Source: an uncultured Lachnoanaerobaculum sp. (GTDB lineage Bacteria > Bacillota > Clostridia > Lachnospirales > Lachnospiraceae). From it: a stretch of DNA of 28,526 nucleotides. Location of the stretch: positions 1 through 28,526 of the forward strand of contig NZ_CALLVU010000002.1 of the NCBI RefSeq assembly GCF_938015485.1, in the 5' to 3' direction. This document shows positions 17,220-23,687 of the stretch, piece after piece. The notes under the pieces were generated by a model. The model was not told the origin of the DNA. It ran no database searches and saw nothing but the letters and a program-made list of their open reading frames with translations. The position numbers and the translations under genes are program-made. Within the stretch, counting starts at the first letter, position 1. The number at the start of each line of letters is the position of its first letter.

Positions 17220-17245
17220 AATGTAGATATTTGGAGGCAAGTTAT

Positions 17246-17296
17246 TTGTTACTGAATCAAATAAGTAGCCGGAAGCATAGAGTTTGTCCGTTTTGA
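17246..17296 (+). CDS. Possible 16-codon leader peptide upstream of pfkA
   Basis: A TTG at 17246 lies 8 bases after a strong GGAGG (17233-17237). It opens a frame of 16 codons ending in TGA (17294-17296), directly before the pfkA ribosome site AGGAGG (17298-17303). The peptide would be LLLNQISSRKHRVCPF, with fMet first. The only reason to propose it is the otherwise unexplained, well-spaced Shine-Dalgarno in the leader. A TTG start and short length make chance quite possible. Confidence 0.2.
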   Translation: MLLNQISSRKHRVCPF

Positions 17297-17309
17297 TAGG
17301 AGGAAATAT

Positions 17310-18278
17310 ATGGCAATAAAGACTATAGGTGTATTAACAAGTGGTGGAGACGCGCCGGGAATGAATGCGGCTATCAGAGCAGTTGTTAGAACAGCAATTC
17401 ACAATGGAATAAATGTAAAAGGAATCATGAGAGGTTATGCAGGTCTTTTACAGGAAGAAATAGTGGATATGGAAAGTACAAGTGTATCTGAGATAATCCA
17501 CAGAGGAGGTACAATCCTTTATACTGCAAGATGCCAAGAGTTTACAACAGCTGAAGGACAAAAGAAAGGTGCTGAAATCTGTAAAAAGCACGGTATTGAC
17601 GGCGTAGTGGTTATCGGTGGTGACGGTTCGTTCAAAGGAGCGGGAAAGCTTTCCGCACTTGGAATCAACACAATAGGTATCCCGGGAACTATCGACCTTG
17701 ATATAGCTTGTACAGACTATACAATAGGATTTGATACGGCGGTAAATACTGCTATGGATGCCATTGACAAGGTAAGAGATACATCTACATCACATGAGAG
17801 ATGTTCTATAATAGAGGTAATGGGAAGAAATGCAGGATATATCGCACTTTGGTGTGGATTTGCAAACGGTGCCGAGGATGTATTGTTGCCTGAGAGATAT
17901 GACGGCAATGAGCAGGCGCTTATAGACAGGATTATTGAGAACAGAAAGCGCGGTAAAAAGCATCATATCATAATCAATGCCGAGGGAATCGGACATTCAG
18001 TTTCTATGGCAAAGAGAATTGAGGCCGCTACAGGAATAGAGACAAGAGCTACAATACTTGGATATATGCAAAGAGGTGGAGCACCTACATGTATGGACAG
18101 AGTATACGCTTCAATAATGGGTGCCAAGGCTGTAGAGCTTTTGTTGGCAGGAAAGTCAAACAGACTTGTAGCTTACAAAAACGGTGAGTTTGTAGATTTT
18201 GATATTCAGGAAGCATTGGCAATGAAGAAGGATATATCTGAAGACCAGTTCAGAATGTGCAAGCTTTTGGTAAGATAA
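17310..18278 (+). CDS. pfkA: ATP-dependent 6-phosphofructokinase
   Basis: This glycolytic kinase makes fructose-1,6-bisphosphate. It has 322 residues, like E. coli PfkA (320). Visible motifs: GVLTSGGDAPGMNAAIR (7-23), GGDGSFKGA (103-111) whose fourth residue glycine (G106) marks the ATP- rather than PPi-dependent type, and PGTIDLDI (125-132) with the catalytic D129. EVMGR and the GYMQRGGAPTCMDR substrate region follow. The usual asparagine in TIDND is leucine here, a minor change seen outside the core chemistry. AGGAGG lies 6 bases before the ATG. The next gene starts one base after its stop. Confidence 0.96.
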   Translation: MAIKTIGVLTSGGDAPGMNAAIRAVVRTAIHNGINVKGIMRGYAGLLQEEIVDMESTSVSEIIHRGGTILYTARCQEFTTAEGQKKGAEICKKHGIDGVVVIGGDGSFKGAGKLSALGINTIGIPGTIDLDIACTDYTIGFDTAVNTAMDAIDKVRDTSTSHERCSIIEVMGRNAGYIALWCGFANGAEDVLLPERYDGNEQALIDRIIENRKRGKKHHIIINAEGIGHSVSMAKRIEAATGIETRATILGYMQRGGAPTCMDRVYASIMGAKAVELLLAGKSNRLVAYKNGEFVDFDIQEALAMKKDISEDQFRMCKLLVR

Positions 18279-18279
18279 T

Positions 18280-18657
18280 ATGCCTGAAATGATAAACGGA
18301 TATGACTTCGATTTAACAAAGAGTGATTCAATCGTTCTTTGCGGCGCAAGTTCATATGTTCAGAAGTATTATTTCAACAAAAAATTCAAACGATTACCGG
18401 ATGAGATAAAAGATGAACTGAAGATAATGTGTGTGTCTTTTGCCGAAGAGGCGGGAGGCATACTCACTTTGGAGTTTGACAAATCCGGAAATCTGAATTT
18501 TTGTGTAAGAGTGGACGACGGAGATTTCTACTTTGACGATATTGAAAGCGGACTGAGGATAAGTTCTTATCAAAGAAAAAAAGAAGAGCTTTTGTCACAG
18601 CTTGAGCTTTTTTATAAAGTGGTGTTTTTAGGAGAAAATGTGGACGGCAATGATTGA
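18280..18657 (+). CDS. Small conserved protein of unknown function
   Basis: The 125-residue soluble protein has no signal peptide or membrane helix. It has a mixed alpha/beta look: VLCGASSYVQKYYFNKKFKRLP near the N-terminus, a central LTLEFDKSGNLNFCVRVDDGDFYFD (about 62-87) and a terminal helix. It may correspond to a domain of unknown function confined to Lachnospiraceae (possibly DUF6145), but I could not check. It is translationally linked to pfkA (one-base gap) and its last 20 bases overlap the GtrA gene. Confidence 0.7.
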   Translation: MPEMINGYDFDLTKSDSIVLCGASSYVQKYYFNKKFKRLPDEIKDELKIMCVSFAEEAGGILTLEFDKSGNLNFCVRVDDGDFYFDDIESGLRISSYQRKKEELLSQLELFYKVVFLGENVDGND

Positions 18658-19078
18658 CAGGCTGATATTTTATATAAAAAAATATGAAGGCGTCCTGCTC
18701 TACCTTATATTCGGTGTGCTGACTACTGCAGTAAATTTTATAGTATATTATATTTGCTATACAAGATTTCATTGGATAAACCTTGTAAGTAATACTGTTG
18801 CATGGATATTGTCGGTTATGTTTGCTTTTATAACCAATAAAATATGGGTATTTAAAAGCAAAAGCTTTCAGACGGAACTTGTACTGAGGGAGCTGATAAC
18901 ATTCGTTGTTTCAAGATTATCCACATGGCTTTTGGAAACGGTTATTATGTTTGTAGGAGTAGATATATTAAAGGGATATTGGCTGATTGCAAAGATTATT
19001 GCAAGTGTGCTTGTAGTCATACTCAACTATGTTTTTTCAAAATTATTTATTTTTAGAAAGAATAATGAAAATGCTTAA
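18638..19078 (+). CDS. GtrA-family membrane protein
   Basis: This 146-residue protein has four membrane helices and the GtrA hallmarks: LIFGVLTTAVNFIVYY in helix 1, AWILSVMFAFITNKIWVFKSK across helix 2 and the following loop, and a final NYVFSKLFIFR. GtrA proteins are thought to move lipid-linked sugars across the membrane for glycosylation of surface polymers. AGGAG (18630-18634) is only 3 bases before the ATG at 18638; an ATG at 18650 is the alternative. The gene overlaps both neighbours. No dedicated glycosyltransferase is adjacent, but the sugar transferase at 20171 is close. Confidence 0.85.
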   Translation: MWTAMIDRLIFYIKKYEGVLLYLIFGVLTTAVNFIVYYICYTRFHWINLVSNTVAWILSVMFAFITNKIWVFKSKSFQTELVLRELITFVVSRLSTWLLETVIMFVGVDILKGYWLIAKIIASVLVVILNYVFSKLFIFRKNNENA

Positions 19079-20033
19079 GAACTTTAAAATCGGAAATATA
19101 AATATAGAGGGCGGATTGTGCCTTGGACCAATGGCAGGTGTAAGCGACTTGCCATTTCGTCATTTATGTAAGGAAATGGGCGCTTCACTGCTTGTGACAG
19201 AGATGGTAAGTGCAAAGGCGATATATTTTAAAAATAAAAATACAGAGCCACTTATGAAAATAGATAAGGCTGAACATCCTATAGCATTGCAACTTTTCGG
19301 TTCGGACCCTGATATAATAGCCGAGATGGCGGCAAGTATAGAAGACAGAGATTTTGATATATTCGACTTCAATATGGGTTGTCCCGTACCGAAGATAGTC
19401 AATAACGGTGAAGGCTCCGCACTGATGAAAAATCCTAAGCTTGTGGAAGAGATATTGTCAAAGCTTGTAAAGAGTGTAAAAAAGCCTGTGACATTGAAGA
19501 TAAGAAGAGGCTTCAATGAAGATAATATCAATGCCGTTGAGATTGCAAAGATAGCGGAAGGCGCAGGAGTAAGCGCTGTTGCGGTACACGGAAGAACCAG
19601 AGAGCAATATTACTCAGGTAAGGCGGACTGGAATATTATAAGAGATGTGAAGTCCGCACTGAGTATACCTGTAATAGGTAACGGTGATGTGGTAGACGGC
19701 GAAAGTGCAAAGAGAATGTATGAGTATACAGGCTGTGACGGGATAATGATTGCAAGAGCGGCAAGAGGAAATCCTTGGATATTTAGGGAGATAAGGGCAT
19801 ATCTGAACGGAGATACTCAGGAAAAACCTACTGCAAAAGAGATAGTCGAGATGATTTTAAGACATTGCAGACTACAGATGGAATACGACGATGAAATTAT
19901 GGCTGTCAGAAAGATGAGAAAGCATGTGGCGTGGTATACACATGGTATGAAGGGTTCTTCAGCACTCAGAGACAAGGTGAATCATGTCGAAAAGTATGAT
20001 GAGCTGGAGTCACTGCTTAAGTCTACAGTGTGA
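19065..20033 (+). CDS. dusB: tRNA-dihydrouridine synthase, DusB type
   Basis: This FMN enzyme reduces uridines in the tRNA D-loop. It has about 322 residues. Motifs: GPMAGVSDLPFR (21-32), VTEMVSA (44-50), QLFGS (76-80), DFNMGCPVPKIV (101-112) with the catalytic C106, KIRRGF, AVHGRTREQ, IPVIGNGD and ARAARGNPWIF. The order is that of the DusB/NifR3 branch. Upstream in-frame ATG 19029 lies well inside gtrA and adds residues unlike the family, so I chose ATG 19065; ATG 19071 is equally possible. The start overlaps the gtrA end by 14 bases. No clear terminator follows. Confidence 0.93.
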   Translation: MKMLKNFKIGNINIEGGLCLGPMAGVSDLPFRHLCKEMGASLLVTEMVSAKAIYFKNKNTEPLMKIDKAEHPIALQLFGSDPDIIAEMAASIEDRDFDIFDFNMGCPVPKIVNNGEGSALMKNPKLVEEILSKLVKSVKKPVTLKIRRGFNEDNINAVEIAKIAEGAGVSAVAVHGRTREQYYSGKADWNIIRDVKSALSIPVIGNGDVVDGESAKRMYEYTGCDGIMIARAARGNPWIFREIRAYLNGDTQEKPTAKEIVEMILRHCRLQMEYDDEIMAVRKMRKHVAWYTHGMKGSSALRDKVNHVEKYDELESLLKSTV

Positions 20034-20069
20034 TATTATGTAAATTTTAATACATAAATATAAAAAATA

Positions 20070-20078
20070 TGTTACAAT
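20070..20078 (+). promoter_or_regulatory. Extended -10 promoter of the sugar transferase gene
   Basis: TGTTACAAT matches TGn plus TACAAT. No good -35 is visible at 17 bases. It would give a leader of about 85 bases before the ATG at 20171. Confidence 0.5.
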
Positions 20079-20088
20079 GGTGGCAGAG

Positions 20089-20142
20089 TATGTGAATATA
20101 AGTTTTAGTCCGATATAAGGCTTTACCATATAAATTTACATA
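20089..20142 (+). other. Foldable 5' leader of the sugar transferase gene
   Basis: TATGTGAAT (20089-20097) can pair with ATTTACATA (20134-20142) over 9 positions including one G-U pair. The enclosed segment holds a smaller imperfect hairpin (ATATAAGG with CCATAT). I recognise no known riboswitch class. The ribosome site CGGAGG lies downstream of the fold, so it is not obviously masked. Confidence 0.35.
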
Positions 20143-20170
20143 TCTATTTTACATCCCAACCGGAGGATAT

Positions 20171-21535
20171 ATGAATAGAAAAGAACAGTATAAGCGTATT
20201 TTAAAATTCGGCTCGGCTGCCGTTATATTGCTTATTGAAGTGGGACTTTATTGGCTGCTTTGGCAACTGTATCTCAACAATATAATAGAAGAAAGATTCT
20301 GGAGAAGAGGAATCTGGCTGCTTTCCGCACTTTACGGTGTGCTTTTGGTATTCTTTTTGCAGACCTACGGCGGACTTAAAATAGGTTATCTGAAAAGAGG
20401 AAATATAATTTATTCGCATATACTTTCGCTGTTTATAGTGAATACGATAGGATATTTTATATTGGCTCTGATTGATAAGAGGTTTCATTCGCCGGTCTCT
20501 TTTGTACTTTTGACTGTTGTAGACGGGATAATAGTTTGTATTTGGGTTTTTTTATTTCAATGGATATACGGTGTGCTCTTTCCGCCGAGAAGATTGTTGG
20601 TAGTATACGGAGTGAGGCCGGTATTTTCCATAATGGAGAAGATAGGTGCCAGAGACGATAAGTATGTTATCGGAGGGTCTATAAGTATTGATGAGGGCAT
20701 TGATAAGATAATGGAAAAGGCCGAAGAATTTGAAGGCATTGTCGTAGGTGATGTACCTTCACATGACAGAAACCTCATCTTAAAAAAATGCTATGATTCA
20801 AGCATAAGAGTATATATGATACCGAAGATAAGTGATATTTTGGTAAGATCATCTACCAATCTGAACCTGTTTGATACACCGATACTTCTATCAAAGAATG
20901 AGGGATTGCAGATAGATCAGATGGCGGTAAAGAGATTTATAGATATTGTAGTAAGTTTGATCGGAATAATACTTACATCTCCGCTGTTTGTGATGTTCGG
21001 AGCGGCAATACATTTGGCAGACAGAGGTCCCATTTTTTACACGCAGACAAGACTTACAATAGACGGTAAACTTTTTAAGATATATAAGTTCAGAACTATG
21101 AGAGTGGATGCGGAGAAAGACGGAGTGGCAAGGCTTGCAGGTGAAGGTGACAACAGGATAACCGATGTAGGTAAGATACTTAGAGCTACAAGACTTGATG
21201 AGTTGCCACAGTTATTTAATATAATAAAGGGTGAGATGAGTCTTGTAGGTCCAAGACCTGAGAGACCTGAAATTGCAGCAGAGTATATGGAGGATTTGCC
21301 TGAGTTTGCTATGAGACTGAAGATGAAGGCCGGACTTACAGGATATGCACAGGTGCATGGAAAGTACAATACCACCCCATATGATAAGTTAAAACTTGAC
21401 TTACACTATATAAGAAACTACAGTCTTTGGATGGATCTTATTTTGATTGTTCTGACTCCGAAGGTTTTATTTATGAAGGAGTCCACAGAGGGCGTAGGAG
21501 AAGGTGAGGTAAATGCCAACAATAAGGATAAGTAA
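20171..21535 (+). CDS. Undecaprenyl-phosphate sugar-phosphate transferase (WcaJ/CpsE-like)
   Basis: This 454-residue integral membrane enzyme of the polyprenyl glycosylphosphotransferase type loads the first sugar-1-phosphate onto undecaprenyl phosphate for polysaccharide assembly. Residues about 12-135 contain four hydrophobic helices; about 140-240 form a soluble nucleotide-binding-like domain. A re-entrant helix preceded by VKRFIDIVVSLIG (about 254-266) starts the catalytic domain, which shows GPIFYTQTR, KIYKFRTM, RLDELPQLFNIIKGEMSLVG and PRPERPE (to about 367), and TGYAQVHGKY. GGAGG precedes the ATG. It stands alone with its own promoter and terminator, apart from any polysaccharide cluster in this window. 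Which sugar it transfers cannot be told. Confidence 0.93.
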   Translation: MNRKEQYKRILKFGSAAVILLIEVGLYWLLWQLYLNNIIEERFWRRGIWLLSALYGVLLVFFLQTYGGLKIGYLKRGNIIYSHILSLFIVNTIGYFILALIDKRFHSPVSFVLLTVVDGIIVCIWVFLFQWIYGVLFPPRRLLVVYGVRPVFSIMEKIGARDDKYVIGGSISIDEGIDKIMEKAEEFEGIVVGDVPSHDRNLILKKCYDSSIRVYMIPKISDILVRSSTNLNLFDTPILLSKNEGLQIDQMAVKRFIDIVVSLIGIILTSPLFVMFGAAIHLADRGPIFYTQTRLTIDGKLFKIYKFRTMRVDAEKDGVARLAGEGDNRITDVGKILRATRLDELPQLFNIIKGEMSLVGPRPERPEIAAEYMEDLPEFAMRLKMKAGLTGYAQVHGKYNTTPYDKLKLDLHYIRNYSLWMDLILIVLTPKVLFMKESTEGVGEGEVNANNKDK

Positions 21536-21561
21536 AAGCAGGGTGCAAACCTGCTTTTTTT
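21534..21561 (+). terminator. Terminator after the sugar transferase gene
   Basis: AAAAGCAGG (21534-21542) pairs with CCTGCTTTT (21550-21558) around a 7-base loop and runs into seven T residues (21555-21561). The stem begins within the TAA stop. Confidence 0.9.
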
Positions 21562-21607
21562 GTGATAATATGGTGTTACACGGCAAAGATTTCTATTTTT
21601 TCATATG

Positions 21608-21636
21608 TTGACAAAAATCATATAAGCGTATACAAT
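21608..21636 (+). promoter_or_regulatory. recA promoter
   Basis: TTGACA (21608-21613) and TACAAT (21631-21636) are 17 bases apart. The start is expected near 21643, inside the LexA-box-like dyad. Confidence 0.9.
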
Positions 21637-21641
21637 AAAAG

Positions 21642-21655
21642 AGAACATACATTCG
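21642..21655 (+). promoter_or_regulatory. LexA/DinR-box-like SOS operator at recA
   Basis: AGAACATACATTCG matches the Bacillus consensus CGAACATATGTTCG at 11 of 14 positions, keeping both GAAC and TTCG arms apart from one central position. It lies over the predicted transcription start, where bound repressor would block RNA polymerase. This fits SOS control of recA. Confidence 0.65.
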
Positions 21656-21667
21656 ATGGAGGTTGTT

Positions 21668-22831
21668 ATGAAAAAGGATAAAAATTCCAAAGCAACACAA
21701 CAGGTAAAACAGGTAACGGAACATAGTGAGAAGCAGGCGGCGCTTGAGTCCGCTCTGACACAGATAGAGAAAGCATACGGTAAGGGTTCGGTGATGAAGC
21801 TTGGAGACGGTAATATTCACATGAATGTGGAGACTATTCCTACAGGTTCGCTCGGACTTGATATAGCACTTGGAGTAGGCGGTATTCCGAAGGGCAGAAT
21901 AATAGAAGTATACGGTCCCGAGTCATCAGGTAAGACTACGGTAGCTCTTCATATGGTTGCGGAAGCACAGAAACTTGGCGGTATTGCGGCGTTTATAGAT
22001 GCCGAGCATGCACTTGATCCTGCATATGCCGAGAGAATAGGCGTCAATATAAATGAGTTATATGTATCACAGCCTGATAACGGTGAACAGGCACTTGAGA
22101 TTACAGAGACGATGGTAAGATCTGGAGCCATTGATATTATCATAGTTGACTCCGTAGCGGCCCTTGTACCTAAGGGTGAGATAGAAGGTGATATGGGTGA
22201 CTCACATATGGGCTTGCAGGCAAGACTTATGAGTCAGGGACTTAGGAAGCTTACAGGTATAGTAAGTAAGAGCAACTGTATAGTTATCTTTATCAACCAG
22301 CTTAGAGATAAGATAGGGGTTATGTTCGGCAGTCCCGAGACCACTACAGGCGGTAGAGCGTTGAAGTTCTATGCTTCTGTAAGACTTGACGTAAGAAAAG
22401 TCGAGCAGATAAAGCAGGGCGGAGAACTTATAGGTACAAAGACCAGAATAAAAGTGGTTAAAAATAAGGTTGCACCTCCTTTTAAAGAGGCCGAGTTTGA
22501 TATAATGTACGGACTGGGTATATCCAAGGCCGGAGAGATACTTGACCTTGGAGTTGCAAGCGATGTGATAGAAAAGGGCGGTGCCTGGTATTCTTATGAG
22601 GGTAACAAGATCGGTCAAGGCAGAGAAAATGCAAAGAAATTCCTCTTGGACAACCCTGATATATGTGAGAAGGTGGAAACACAGATAAGAGAGAAGTTCA
22701 AACTTGCATCTGAAAACGGTGAAAAACTTATAGAGTACGATCCTATAGACGGAGAGGAAGACGAAGAATTTGACGGCTCACCTATAGAAGAAGAGAATGC
22801 AAACGGAGTTGTACTAGAGGAAGAAGATTGA
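21668..22831 (+). CDS. recA: Recombinase RecA
   Basis: The protein of about 387 residues is the strand-exchange recombinase and LexA co-protease. Walker A GPESSGKTT is at residues 83-91. Other RecA marks are EKAYGKGSVMKLGD, IDAEHALDP, DNGEQALEI, IIIVDSVAALVP and FINQLRDKIGVMFGSPETTTGG. A polar tail of about 20 extra N-terminal residues and an acidic C-terminal tail are present. I chose ATG 21668 because GGAGG (21658-21662) is 5 bases upstream; an in-frame ATG at 21656 overlaps this site. recX follows with a 4-base overlap. Confidence 0.98.
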   Translation: MKKDKNSKATQQVKQVTEHSEKQAALESALTQIEKAYGKGSVMKLGDGNIHMNVETIPTGSLGLDIALGVGGIPKGRIIEVYGPESSGKTTVALHMVAEAQKLGGIAAFIDAEHALDPAYAERIGVNINELYVSQPDNGEQALEITETMVRSGAIDIIIVDSVAALVPKGEIEGDMGDSHMGLQARLMSQGLRKLTGIVSKSNCIVIFINQLRDKIGVMFGSPETTTGGRALKFYASVRLDVRKVEQIKQGGELIGTKTRIKVVKNKVAPPFKEAEFDIMYGLGISKAGEILDLGVASDVIEKGGAWYSYEGNKIGQGRENAKKFLLDNPDICEKVETQIREKFKLASENGEKLIEYDPIDGEEDEEFDGSPIEEENANGVVLEEED

Positions 22832-23433
22832 TTGTAAGAGAGATTATTCCGATAAACACTAAAAAGAGCAGGATTATCTTTGATGACAACGAAAGTTTTG
22901 CTCTATATAAGGGTGAGATAAGAAGATTGGATATTGAAGTCGGTAGGGAGATAGATGAGGAAGAATATTATGTAACTATCTACCCTACCCTAAAAAAGAG
23001 AGCCTTTGCGAGACTTTTGCATATACTGGAAAGGTCGTTCAAGTCGGAGAATGACCTTATAAAGAAGCTGAGGCTCTCATTTTATCCTGAAGAAGCCGTC
23101 AAAGAAGCTATAGAAAAGGCTAAGAAATTCGGATATATAAATGATGAAAGATATGCAGAGCGCTATGTATCCACATATAAAGACAAATACAGCAAGCTGA
23201 ATTTGAAATATAAATTGATGGAAAAAGGCATCAACAAAGAGATTATAGATAATGTACTTGAGGAAGCGGACATAGATGAATCACCTATGATTGGAAAACT
23301 CTTGGAGAAAAAGCATTACTTTGAGGTGGACGAGTCTGAAAAAAAGCAAAAGATAATAGCTTCAATAATGAGAAAAGGTTATAAATATAATAAGATTAAG
23401 GATGTTATAAAGGACATTGCTGCAGATGAATAG
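22828..23433 (+). CDS. recX: RecA regulator RecX
   Basis: The 201-residue protein resembles RecX, which binds RecA filaments and limits their activity. It shows the alpha-helical repeats of the family: LLHILERSFKSENDLIKKL, FGYINDERYAERYV and LMEKGINKEIIDNVLEE. The probable start is TTG 22828, overlapping the recA stop by 4 bases, with AGAGGA about 6 bases upstream. There is no ATG in a suitable place. The recA-recX order and overlap are classic. Confidence 0.9.
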   Translation: MIVREIIPINTKKSRIIFDDNESFALYKGEIRRLDIEVGREIDEEEYYVTIYPTLKKRAFARLLHILERSFKSENDLIKKLRLSFYPEEAVKEAIEKAKKFGYINDERYAERYVSTYKDKYSKLNLKYKLMEKGINKEIIDNVLEEADIDESPMIGKLLEKKHYFEVDESEKKQKIIASIMRKGYKYNKIKDVIKDIAADE

Positions 23434-23456
23434 GATTGCGGCAAAGTCCTTTTTTT
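23432..23456 (+). terminator. Short terminator after recX
   Basis: AGGATT (23432-23437) pairs with AGTCCT (23445-23450), one G-U pair included, followed by seven T residues. The stem is short, so termination may be partial. Confidence 0.6.
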
Positions 23457-23537
23457 GTGCAAATATTGGTATAAAGAGGTAGTTAAATAACAAACAAACC
23501 TGTTAAATAAAAGACTTTTCAGAAAAGTATTACAAAA

Positions 23538-23591
23538 TTTGTTAAAAAAGTATATAATGGTGGTAAAGAGTTCGTATCAAAAATTAACAAA
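23538..23591 (+). promoter_or_regulatory. Hydrogenase operon promoter with flanking inverted half-sites
   Basis: TATAAT (23553-23558) is the likely -10; the -35 is poor (TTACAA at 17 bases). TTTGTTAA (23538-23545) lies between the -35 and -10, and its exact inverse TTAACAAA (23584-23591) lies after the start, 38 bases apart. Such half-sites resemble the TTGTTAA/TTAACAA arms of Rex (NADH-sensing repressor) boxes known in Clostridia, but the spacing is far from the usual contiguous box. Confidence 0.4.
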
Positions 23592-23605
23592 GATATGTGC
23601 TGTTA

Positions 23606-23651
23606 TTATTTCATGAAATAAAATAATAATATATGTAAGACAAACATATAT
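23606..23651 (+). other. Tandem dyads in the hydrogenase operon leader
   Basis: TTATTTCATGAAATAA (23606-23621) is a perfect 16-base palindrome. Eight bases later ATATATGT (23629-23636) pairs perfectly with ACATATAT (23644-23651) around a 7-base loop. Both lie in the 5' leader of about 120 bases and end before the ribosome site (23674-23678). They could be protein-binding sites or RNA hairpins that protect the 5' end. The function is not known. Confidence 0.4.
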
Positions 23652-23687
23652 ATACCGTGAGGTAAATAATTCCAGGAGTAAGAGGTT

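Noticed and set aside
17226..17309. Known riboswitch in the pfkA leader
   Set aside because: The leader is short (about 84 bases) and I see no conserved core of any riboswitch I know.
21656..21667. Upstream ATG for recA
   Set aside because: It overlaps the GGAGG that serves ATG 21668.
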